A DNA stretch of 64,000 nt from Aquimarina sp. AU474 (GTDB lineage: Bacteria; Bacteroidota; Bacteroidia; Flavobacteriales; Flavobacteriaceae). The DNA is taken from the NCBI RefSeq assembly GCF_900312815.1, contig NZ_OMPE01000008.1:186001-250000 (forward strand). Reading direction: 5' to 3'. The notes below the pieces were generated by a model, which worked only from the letters and a program-made list of their open reading frames with translations, was not told the DNA's origin and made no database searches. This document shows positions 1 through 7,394 of this stretch, piece by piece. The first letter of the stretch is position 1. Each line of letters begins with the position of its first letter. Made by a program: the position numbers and the translations under genes.

Positions 1-947
1 TATTACATGATATTGGTCATGGGCCTTTCTCTCATGCGATGGAGCATAGTATTGTTAACGAGGTGAGTCACGAGTCTATTTCGTTAATGTTTATGCAAAA
101 AATTAATAAAGAATTTAACGGTAGTTTAACGCTTGCAATACAAATTTTTAAGGGAGAATATCATAGAATTTTTTTACATCAGTTAATTTCTAGCCAATTG
201 GATATGGATCGGTTGGATTATTTGAAACGAGATAGTTTTTATACTGGTGTTGCGGAAGGTAATATAAATAGTGAACGTTTGATTACAATGTTAACTGTTG
301 AAGATGATGAACTTGTAATAGAAGAAAAAGGAATTTATTCTGTAGAAAAATTTTTACTAGCAAGAAGATTAATGTATTGGCAGGTGTATCTGCACAAGAC
401 AAGTTTGGTAGCAGAAAGTATATTGATTAGAGTATTAAAAAGAGCAAAAGAGTTGGTTGAAAATGGAATAAAACTGAAAGCAAGCAATGCTCTAACATTC
501 TTTTTGGAACATAAAATTACTTATGAGAATTTTAGTACAGAGGTTTTAGGAACATTTTCTCAGTTGGATGATTACGACATAGTATCAGCGATGAAAGAAT
601 GGATGTACTCTGATGATTTTGTGCTTAGTACACTATCCTCGATGATTATAAATAGAGATCTTTTAAAAATAAAGATTAAAAAGAAGCCCTTTGAATCGAA
701 TAAGAAAGAAAAGCATATTGCAAAATTTATAGAAAAACATAAAATTTCGGAAGAAGAAGCGCGTTACTTTGTGTTTGAAGGTACAATTTCTAATCAGGCT
801 TATCACCAAAATAAACAAAACATAAACATTTTGTTTAAGTCCAGAAAAATAATGGATATTGTGAAAGCTACTGATGAGTATAACCTTGAAGCGTTATCAA
901 AACCCGTTACTAAATATTTTATGTGCTCTCCAAAGTACAAACATTAA
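1..947 (+). CDS. HD-domain phosphohydrolase, 5' end missing
   Basis: The reading frame is open from base 3, before the first in-frame ATG at 39, so the gene begins outside the window. The first visible residues, HDIGHGPFSHAMEH, carry the HD metal-binding signature of the HD superfamily. The spacing and the later DRLDYLKRDSFYTG block fit the dGTPase-like COG1078 branch (deoxynucleotide or nucleotide phosphohydrolases). About 314 residues are visible. The gene ends 24 bp before lpxD on the same strand, an arrangement common in Flavobacteriia, so it may lead the lipid A operon. Its substrate cannot be told from sequence. Confidence 0.85.
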   Translation, partial: LHDIGHGPFSHAMEHSIVNEVSHESISLMFMQKINKEFNGSLTLAIQIFKGEYHRIFLHQLISSQLDMDRLDYLKRDSFYTGVAEGNINSERLITMLTVEDDELVIEEKGIYSVEKFLLARRLMYWQVYLHKTSLVAESILIRVLKRAKELVENGIKLKASNALTFFLEHKITYENFSTEVLGTFSQLDDYDIVSAMKEWMYSDDFVLSTLSSMIINRDLLKIKIKKKPFESNKKEKHIAKFIEKHKISEEEARYFVFEGTISNQAYHQNKQNINILFKSRKIMDIVKATDEYNLEALSKPVTKYFMCSPKYKH

Positions 948-971
948 TACATTTTTTATACTTTTGCTAGA

Positions 972-2000
972 ATGATTTTTACAGCCACACAAATTGCAGG
1001 TATTTTGAACGGAGAAATCGAAGGAGATGAATCTGTTGAAGTATCTAAACTAGCTAAAATAGAGGAAGGGACTAAAGGTACATTAACCTTTTTATCAAAT
1101 CCTAAATATACCCAATTTATCTATTCTACTGATGCGTCTATTACTATAGTGGATAAATCTTTTGAAGCAGAATCAGAAATTAAGACCACTCTTATTAGAG
1201 TAGATGATGCTTATAAAGCTTTCTCTCAATTACTTGAATATTATAATATGGTAAAAATGAATAAAACTGGTATTGAACAACCAAGTTTTATTTCGCAAAC
1301 GGCATCTTATGGAGATGGTATTTACTTTGGAGCATTTTCTTATATGGGAGAAAATGTAGCCATTGGGCAAAATGCCAAAATATTTCCTAATGTATATATT
1401 GGTGATAATGTTACTTTAGGGGATAATGTAGTTGTTTTTGCTGGAGCCAAAATATATTCAGAAACTATTATTGGAGACAATTGTGTAATCCATAGTGGAG
1501 CAATTGTTGGAGCAGATGGATTTGGATTTACGCCTAATGAAAAAGGAGAATACAGCAAAGTGCCGCAAACCGGTAATGTGATAATAGAGGATAATGTAGA
1601 TGTAGGAGCGGGCACTACGATTGATAGAGCTACTTTGGGATCTACGGTTATACGTAAAGGAGTAAAGCTGGACAACCAGATACAAATAGCGCATAACGTT
1701 GAGATAGGAGAACATACTGCTATTGCTGCTCAAACAGGTATAGCTGGATCTACTAAAATAGGCCGGAATTGCCTTATAGGAGGTCAAGTAGGTATAGCAG
1801 GGCATCTTACGATTGGTAATGGTGTACGCATACAAGCCCAATCAGGTATTGGAAGAAATATAAAGGATGGGGAAGCCATTCAGGGATCTCCCGCTTTGGG
1901 ATATTCAGACTATAATAAGTCATATGTACATTTTAAAAATCTCCCTAAGATTGTGGATAGGGTATACAAACTAGAGAAAAAGATAAATAATAATGAGTGA
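972..2000 (+). CDS. lpxD: UDP-3-O-(3-hydroxyacyl)glucosamine N-acyltransferase
   Basis: LpxD adds the N-linked hydroxyacyl chain in the third step of lipid A synthesis, in the cytoplasm. The 342 residues match the family length. An N-terminal uridine-binding region (about 1-100) precedes a left-handed beta-helix of hexapeptide repeats (about 105-300) and a C-terminal helix. The GADGFGF signature is at 180-186 and the catalytic His is H241 in QIAHNVEIG, matching E. coli H239. The stop codon overlaps the start of lpxC/fabZ by 8 bp, which suggests translational coupling. A second, more diverged copy lies at 4908. Confidence 0.95.
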   Translation: MIFTATQIAGILNGEIEGDESVEVSKLAKIEEGTKGTLTFLSNPKYTQFIYSTDASITIVDKSFEAESEIKTTLIRVDDAYKAFSQLLEYYNMVKMNKTGIEQPSFISQTASYGDGIYFGAFSYMGENVAIGQNAKIFPNVYIGDNVTLGDNVVVFAGAKIYSETIIGDNCVIHSGAIVGADGFGFTPNEKGEYSKVPQTGNVIIEDNVDVGAGTTIDRATLGSTVIRKGVKLDNQIQIAHNVEIGEHTAIAAQTGIAGSTKIGRNCLIGGQVGIAGHLTIGNGVRIQAQSGIGRNIKDGEAIQGSPALGYSDYNKSYVHFKNLPKIVDRVYKLEKKINNNE

Positions 2001-3396
2001 CGTTGTTGGAAATAAACAAAGAACCATTAAACGAGAAGTTAAGCTTACTGGGGTAGGTTTACATACGGGAAAAGAAGTAACATTAACCTTTAAACCAGCT
2101 CCAGAAAATCATGGATATGCATTTTGTAGGGTAGATCTAGAAGGTAGCCCTATTATTGAAGCTGATGCTAATTATGTGGTAAATACACAAAGAGGGACAA
2201 ATCTTGAGAAAAATGGTGTTAGTATTCAAACCTCAGAGCATGTATTAGCAGCATGTGTTGGTTTAGAGATAGATAATCTTTTAATAGAATTAGATGCTTC
2301 AGAACCACCAATAATGGATGGCTCTAGTAAGTTTTTTATTGAAGCTTTAGAACAAGCGGATATTGTAGAGCAAGAATTAGAAAGAGAAGAATATATTGTA
2401 AAGGATGTTATTTCTTACACAGATGAAGAGTCGGGTAGTGAGATAATTGTAATGCCATCTGAGGAGTATCAAGTTACTACTATGGTGGACTTTGGTACGA
2501 AAGTACTTGGTACACAAAATGCTTCTTTAAAACACTTGTCTGATTTTAAGAAAGAAATAGCAGATGCAAGAACCTTTAGTTTTTTGCATGAGTTAGAAAT
2601 GTTACTTGAGCATGGTTTAATCAAAGGAGGAGATCTTAATAATGCCATTGTATATGTCGATAAGGAATTAAGTTCGGCTACTATGGAAAAATTAAAAGTA
2701 GCCTTTGGAAAAGATTCTATAGCTATCAAACAAAATGGTATTTTAGATAATCTTACATTACATTATCCTAATGAAGCCGCCAGACATAAATTATTAGATG
2801 TTATTGGAGATTTAGCATTAATAGGAACTCGAATTAGAGGTAAGATTATTGCTAATAAACCAGGGCATTTTGTAAATACTCAATTCGCCAAAAAACTTTC
2901 AAAAATTATTAAAATTGAGAAACGTAATAAAGTGCCTCAATTTGATCTTTTTAAAGAACCACTAATGGATATTAATAAGATTATGGATATGTTGCCACAT
3001 AGACCACCATTCTTATTAATAGATAGAATATTAGAAATGTCTGATAGTCATGTGGTAGGTTTAAAGAATGTTACCATGAATGAGCCTTTCTTTGTTGGTC
3101 ATTTTCCTGGAGCTCCTGTAATGCCTGGCGTAATGCAAGTTGAAGCAATGGCTCAAACGGGAGGGATTTTGGCATTAAGTACTGTTCCTGATCCAGAAAA
3201 TTACCTTACTTATTTTATGAAAATAGATAAGGTAAAATTTAAACAACAAGTCCTCCCAGGAGATACACTTATATTCAAATTAGAATTAATAACTCCGATT
3301 CGTCGAGGTATTTGTCATATGCAAGCTTTCGCTTATGCCAATGGGAAATTAGTAACCGAAGCAGAGTTAATGGCTCAAATTGTAAAATCAAAATAA
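1993..3396 (+). CDS. lpxC/fabZ: Bifunctional LpxC deacetylase / FabZ dehydratase
   Basis: This is a natural fusion of two enzymes. Residues 1 to about 305 are LpxC, the zinc UDP-3-O-acyl-GlcNAc deacetylase that commits precursors to lipid A: putative zinc ligands H83 (SEHVLAA), H265 and D269 (RHKLLDVIGD), and catalytic H291 (KPGHFVN). Residues about 322-467 are FabZ, the 3-hydroxyacyl-ACP dehydratase of fatty acid synthesis, with H370 (VGHFPG) and E384 (MQVEAMAQ). All key residues are present, so both halves should be active. The fusion is typical of Bacteroidetes and joins two enzymes that compete for the hydroxyacyl-ACP pool. It overlaps lpxD by 8 bp. Confidence 0.96.
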   Translation: MSDVVGNKQRTIKREVKLTGVGLHTGKEVTLTFKPAPENHGYAFCRVDLEGSPIIEADANYVVNTQRGTNLEKNGVSIQTSEHVLAACVGLEIDNLLIELDASEPPIMDGSSKFFIEALEQADIVEQELEREEYIVKDVISYTDEESGSEIIVMPSEEYQVTTMVDFGTKVLGTQNASLKHLSDFKKEIADARTFSFLHELEMLLEHGLIKGGDLNNAIVYVDKELSSATMEKLKVAFGKDSIAIKQNGILDNLTLHYPNEAARHKLLDVIGDLALIGTRIRGKIIANKPGHFVNTQFAKKLSKIIKIEKRNKVPQFDLFKEPLMDINKIMDMLPHRPPFLLIDRILEMSDSHVVGLKNVTMNEPFFVGHFPGAPVMPGVMQVEAMAQTGGILALSTVPDPENYLTYFMKIDKVKFKQQVLPGDTLIFKLELITPIRRGICHMQAFAYANGKLVTEAELMAQIVKSK

Positions 3397-3502
3397 ATAA
3401 TAAATGCAAATGAAATAGGTAATATTTTAGTATCCTTGCGAACCGTAAATGGTTTGATACCTAATTTTGTTTGATCTTTATATAAAAATAAACTAAGTAC
3501 CG
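3397..3502 (+). promoter_or_regulatory. lpxC/fabZ-lpxA gap with nested inverted repeats
   Basis: The 106-bp gap is unusually long for this tight cluster. It holds an outer inverted repeat GTATC (3430-3434) / GATAC (3456-3460) around an inner AACC (3441-3444) / GGTT (3451-3454). A TATCCTTG sequence (3431-3438) is one mismatch from the Bacteroidetes -7 box. A separate lpxA promoter or a 5' leader hairpin is possible. There is no T-tract, so this is not an intrinsic terminator. Confidence 0.25.
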
Positions 3503-4285
3503 ATGAATCAACCTTTAGCTTATGTTCATCCAGGAGCAAAAATTGCAAAAAATGTTGTAATAGAACCTTTTACAACAATTCACAATAATGTAGTGATAGG
3601 AGAGGGGACCTGGATAGGTTCTAATGTTACTATTATGGAAGGTGCTCGTATAGGGAAAAATTGTAGTATTTTTCCGGGAGCAGTAATTTCGGCAGTTCCT
3701 CAGGATAAAAAATTTAATGACGAAGATACTATAACCGAAATTGGCGATAACACAACGATTAGAGAGTGTGTTACTATCAATAGAGGGACTACAGATAGGA
3801 TGAAAACTAAAATCGGGAAAAACTGTTGGATAATGGCCTATTGTCACATAGCACATGATTGTATTGTAGGTGATAATTGCATATTTTCAAATAATAGTAC
3901 CCTAGCAGGACATATTAATGTAGGTGATTATGTGGTTTTAGCTGGTATGGCTGCTGTAAACCAATTTTGTAGTATAGGGAATCATGCTTTTGTTACAGGA
4001 GGGTCTTTAGTTCGAAAAGATGTGCCTCCATTTGTTAAAGCAGCAAGAGAACCTTTATCGTATGTAGGGATCAACTCGATAGGATTGCGTAGAAGGGGTT
4101 TTTCTACAGAGAAAATAAGAGAAGTGCAGAATATATATAGAATTTTGTACCAACAAAATTATAATAATTCTCAGGCGGTGGCTATTATCGAGGCCGAAAT
4201 GGAAGCGACTACAGAAAGAGATGAAGTTCTTGAATTTATAAAGAACTCTCAAAGAGGTATTATGAAAGGATACTTCTCGAATTAA
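3503..4285 (+). CDS. lpxA: UDP-N-acetylglucosamine O-acyltransferase
   Basis: LpxA catalyses the first, reversible step of lipid A synthesis, moving a 3-hydroxyacyl group from ACP to UDP-GlcNAc. The 260 residues match the family length. Hexapeptide repeats form a beta-helix through about residue 190, followed by a helical C-terminus. The catalytic His is H118 in HIAHDCIVGDN, the counterpart of E. coli H125. It follows lpxC/fabZ on the same strand and precedes efp, as in other Flavobacteriia. Confidence 0.95.
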   Translation: MNQPLAYVHPGAKIAKNVVIEPFTTIHNNVVIGEGTWIGSNVTIMEGARIGKNCSIFPGAVISAVPQDKKFNDEDTITEIGDNTTIRECVTINRGTTDRMKTKIGKNCWIMAYCHIAHDCIVGDNCIFSNNSTLAGHINVGDYVVLAGMAAVNQFCSIGNHAFVTGGSLVRKDVPPFVKAAREPLSYVGINSIGLRRRGFSTEKIREVQNIYRILYQQNYNNSQAVAIIEAEMEATTERDEVLEFIKNSQRGIMKGYFSN

Positions 4286-4319
4286 GCATTTTAGATAATA
4301 AGAATAAAAGTATATAAGA

Positions 4320-4886
4320 ATGGCAAGTACTAGCGATATTAGAAATGGTTTGTGTATTAAATACAATCATGATATTTATAAGATTATTGAATTTTTACAT
4401 GTAAAACCGGGTAAAGGACCTGCTTTTGTGAGAACAAAGTTAAAAAGTGTAACTACGGGTAAAGTAATTGATAATACTTTTTCAGCAGGTCATAAAATTG
4501 ATGATGTTCGTGTAGAAACGCATAAGTTTCAGTTCTTATATGCCGAAGGAGATACATACCATTTTATGAATACGGAGGATTATAATCAAATTACTCTTGA
4601 GAAATCTGCTCTGGATTCGCCTGGATTATTAAAAGAAGGAGCAGTGGTAACTGTTATTATTAACTCTGAAGATCAAATGCCTTTATCAGTAGAAATGCCA
4701 GCAAGTGTTATTCTTGAAGTAGCATCTACAGAACCAGGAGTGAAAGGTAATACAGCTACCAATGCGACTAAACCTGCAATTGTAGAAACAGGAGCCGAAG
4801 TTATGGTACCTCTTTTTATTAACGAAGGTGATAAAATTAAGGTAGAAACAGAAAAAGGTACCTATAAAGAAAGAATCAAAGAATAA
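4320..4886 (+). CDS. efp: Translation elongation factor P
   Basis: EF-P relieves ribosome stalling at consecutive prolines. The 188 residues match the family: a KOW-like N-terminal domain followed by two OB-fold domains. The tip loop PGKGPAF places K32 at the position that is post-translationally modified in many bacteria. No modifying enzyme gene is nearby. The gene sits between lpxA and the second lpxD-like gene, with 34-bp and 21-bp gaps, so it is probably co-transcribed with the lipid A genes. Confidence 0.96.
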   Translation: MASTSDIRNGLCIKYNHDIYKIIEFLHVKPGKGPAFVRTKLKSVTTGKVIDNTFSAGHKIDDVRVETHKFQFLYAEGDTYHFMNTEDYNQITLEKSALDSPGLLKEGAVVTVIINSEDQMPLSVEMPASVILEVASTEPGVKGNTATNATKPAIVETGAEVMVPLFINEGDKIKVETEKGTYKERIKE

Positions 4887-4907
4887 TAAACATTCTTAAT
4901 TTTTATA

Positions 4908-5846
4908 ATGAAATTTCCTCAGGCGCACACCTTACAACAAATTGCCACAATTATATCTTCAAAATTTATTGGGGATCCAGATTTTCCGGTTTTAGGTATG
5001 AATGAAATCCATGTGGTTACCCCAGGCGATATTGTCTTTGTAGATCATCCTAAATATTATGATAAAGCATTACAAAGTGCAGCTACTGTTGTTTTAATTA
5101 ATAAAGATGTAGATTGCCCCGAAGGTAAAGCTTTACTTGTTTCCGATGATCCCTTTAGAGATTTCAATAAGCTTACAACATATTTTAGACCTTTTAATAA
5201 GGCAAATGCTTTGATTTCTTCTTCAACACAAATAGGAAAAGGAACCGTGATTCAACCAGGAGCTTTTATTGGTAATAATGTTATAGTCGGAGATGACTGT
5301 TTGATACATTCAAACGTTACTATTTATGACAACACTATTATAGGTAATAATGTAACAATACATGCAGGCACTGTTTTAGGTGGAGATGCTTTTTATTACA
5401 AGAAAAGACCCGAAGGTTTTGATAAGTTAATTTCTGGCGGTAGAGTTGTTATCGAGGATAATGTAGATTTGGGTGCGTTATGCACAATTGATAAAGGAGT
5501 TACCGGAGATACAACTATCAAGCAAGGCGCAAAGATAGATAATCAAGTACATGTTGGTCATGATACTGTTATCGGTAAGAAATGTTTAATAGCTTCTCAA
5601 GTAGGTATAGCGGGTTGCGTGGTTATAGAAGATGAGGTGACAATATGGGGACAAGTTGGAATTACTAGCGGAATTACTATTGGAACAAAAGCTGTTATTT
5701 CTGCTCAATCTGGAGTTAGTAAATCATTAGATAGTAATAAGAGTTATTTTGGAACTCCAGCAGATGATTTTAGAAAAAAGTATAAAGAAATTGCCGCTAT
5801 TAGGCAGATACCTGATTTAATAGAAAAATTGAAAAAGAATGAGTAA
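4908..5846 (+). CDS. LpxD-like acyltransferase paralogue
   Basis: This 312-residue protein has the LpxD layout: N-terminal uridine-binding-like region, hexapeptide beta-helix (about 105-270) and C-terminal helix. The putative catalytic His is retained (H218 in VHVGHDTVIG). It is about 30 residues shorter than the lpxD at 972. The GADGFGF signature is replaced by a GGDAFYYKKRPEGF stretch (about 158-171), a region near the acyl and nucleotide site. The fold and active His are visible; a changed acyl or sugar substrate is an inference. It follows efp by 21 bp and overlaps the next gene by 8 bp. Confidence 0.85.
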   Translation: MKFPQAHTLQQIATIISSKFIGDPDFPVLGMNEIHVVTPGDIVFVDHPKYYDKALQSAATVVLINKDVDCPEGKALLVSDDPFRDFNKLTTYFRPFNKANALISSSTQIGKGTVIQPGAFIGNNVIVGDDCLIHSNVTIYDNTIIGNNVTIHAGTVLGGDAFYYKKRPEGFDKLISGGRVVIEDNVDLGALCTIDKGVTGDTTIKQGAKIDNQVHVGHDTVIGKKCLIASQVGIAGCVVIEDEVTIWGQVGITSGITIGTKAVISAQSGVSKSLDSNKSYFGTPADDFRKKYKEIAAIRQIPDLIEKLKKNE

Positions 5847-6246
5847 TACAGCAAAGGATATTGTAAAGTCCTTTTATGAAACAGATTTAATACACAATTC
5901 CGAAGCTTTTTCTGAGTATTTACACCCCGAGATTGAGTTGTATTGGAATAGTAGTTTTGGTTTCTCAAAGAAAAATTTTAATGATATCAAGACGATGTTT
6001 AGTGAAATGGCATTATCCTTCGAGACATTTAGATGTGAAATAAGTCATCTAATTGCCGAAGATAATCAGGTAACCATTAGGTATACGTACTTTGCTAAAA
6101 CTATTGAAACTCCTGATAAAGAAGAAGCAATAGCACATTTTATTTCTATATGGGAGTTAAAAGATGCTAAACTTTATAGAGGATACCAGATAAGTCAACA
6201 GGGAGATAGTACTCCAGAGAGTATGAAATCATTTCTTTCAAAATAA
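5839..6246 (+). CDS. NTF2/SnoaL-like small protein
   Basis: The 135-residue product looks like a one-domain cone-shaped alpha+beta fold of the NTF2/SnoaL superfamily: an N-terminal helix (DIVKSFYETDL) and a run of strands ending in a WELKDAKLYRGYQIS stretch. Such proteins may be enzymes or ligand-binding proteins, and nothing here fixes a substrate. Its start overlaps the end of the LpxD-like gene by 8 bp, so it is translationally coupled to the lipid A block. No signal peptide is present. Confidence 0.7.
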   Translation: MSNTAKDIVKSFYETDLIHNSEAFSEYLHPEIELYWNSSFGFSKKNFNDIKTMFSEMALSFETFRCEISHLIAEDNQVTIRYTYFAKTIETPDKEEAIAHFISIWELKDAKLYRGYQISQQGDSTPESMKSFLSK

Positions 6247-6274
6247 TTAAACTTTCATTTTAACCATAGTAATC

Positions 6275-6297
6275 AAAAGCTTACTTTTGAAGCTTTA
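6275..6297 (+). promoter_or_regulatory. sucD promoter -7 box inside an inverted repeat
   Basis: TACTTTTG at 6282-6289 is a perfect TAnnTTTG -7 box, about 34 bp before the sucD start. It forms the loop of a 7-bp inverted repeat, AAAGCTT (6276-6282) / AAGCTTT (6290-6296). No clear TTG is seen 19-21 bp upstream. A repressor site over the promoter is possible but inferred. Confidence 0.4.
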
Positions 6298-6322
6298 AAA
6301 GAAATAAAAAAATCATAACGCA

Positions 6323-7195
6323 ATGAGTGTTTTAGTTAATAAAGATTCAAAAATTATTGTTCAAGGTTTTACAGGTAGTGAAGGTACTTTTCATGCCGGT
6401 CAAATGATTGAATATGGAACAAATATCGTTGGAGGTGTTACTCCAGGAAAAGGTGGTCAAACTCACCTAGATAAACCAGTTTTTAATACTGTTGCAGAAG
6501 CAGTTAAAGAAGTTGGAGCTGATACTACTATTATTTTTGTACCACCAGCTTTTGCAGCAGATGCTATTATGGAAGCTGCGGATGCAGGTATTAAAGTGAT
6601 TATTACTATTACTGAAGGAATTCCTGTTGCAGATATGATTACAGCGTCTAGTTATATTCAAGACAAAGGATGTAGACTTATTGGTCCTAACTGTCCAGGA
6701 GTGATTACTCCGGGAGAGGCTAAGGTTGGTATTATGCCAGGTTTTGTATTTAAAAAAGGAAACGTAGGTATTGTTTCAAAATCTGGAACATTAACGTATG
6801 AAGCTGCAGACCAGGTTGTAAAACAAGGATTGGGAATTACTACAGCAATCGGAATTGGTGGAGATCCTATTATAGGAACTACAACAAAAGAAGCTGTAGA
6901 ATTATTGGTTAATGATCCTGAGACAGAGTGTGTAGTAATGATTGGAGAAATTGGAGGTCAACTTGAAGCAGATGCTGCTAAGTGGATCAAAGATAGCGGA
7001 ACCAAGAAGCCTATTGTTGGGTTTATTGCTGGAGAAACAGCACCTGCTGGACGTACCATGGGGCACGCTGGAGCAATTGTAGGTGGAAGTGAAGATACTG
7101 CTGCTGCTAAAAAAGCAATTATGAGAGAATGTGGAATACACGTAGTAAATTCTCCTGCAGAAATTGGTAAAAAAGTACTAGAAGTATTGGGCTAA
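6323..7195 (+). CDS. sucD: Succinyl-CoA synthetase alpha subunit
   Basis: The alpha subunit of succinate-CoA ligase carries the CoA-binding Rossmann domain and the histidine that is phosphorylated during the TCA-cycle reaction succinyl-CoA + NDP + Pi = succinate + CoA + NTP. The 290 residues match the family. N-terminal [10 protein letters not shown] binds CoA, and the phospho-histidine is H248 in [11 protein letters not shown] (E. coli H246). The beta subunit sucC is not in the window. It has its own promoter-like box and a downstream terminator, so it is probably monocistronic. Confidence 0.97.
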   Translation: MSVLVNKDSKIIVQGFTGSEGTFHAGQMIEYGTNIVGGVTPGKGGQTHLDKPVFNTVAEAVKEVGADTTIIFVPPAFAADAIMEAADAGIKVIITITEGIPVADMITASSYIQDKGCRLIGPNCPGVITPGEAKVGIMPGFVFKKGNVGIVSKSGTLTYEAADQVVKQGLGITTAIGIGGDPIIGTTTKEAVELLVNDPETECVVMIGEIGGQLEADAAKWIKDSGTKKPIVGFIAGETAPAGRTMGHAGAIVGGSEDTAAAKKAIMRECGIHVVNSPAEIGKKVLEVLG

Positions 7196-7217
7196 AAACT
7201 AACATGACATTATATCG

Positions 7218-7250
7218 AAACCTCTTGGAGTTAAATTCAAGAGGTTTTTT
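7218..7250 (+). terminator. Intrinsic terminator after sucD
   Basis: An inverted repeat AAACCTCTTG / CAAGAGGTTT with a 10-nt loop is followed by a run of six T, about 25 bp after the sucD stop codon. Confidence 0.9.
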
Positions 7251-7394
7251 ATTGAAGATTTTTCTTGTTAAAATAATATTAAAATATGCCATATTCATAA
7301 TAACTACACGTATTATAGCAAATTAATTATGAATGAATTCATATAATCAACTTTGATGTGTTAAATCATCAGTAAACAACAATTATAATAACAT

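Noticed and set aside
1340-1841. Long antisense open frames opposite lpxD
   Set aside because: They lie wholly inside a clear lpxD gene, their translations are low-complexity mirror images of the hexapeptide repeats, and no start context supports them.
4908-5846. Second lpxD as a decaying pseudogene
   Set aside because: The frame is intact, the catalytic His is kept, and the gene is coupled to neighbours, so it looks like a functional paralogue.
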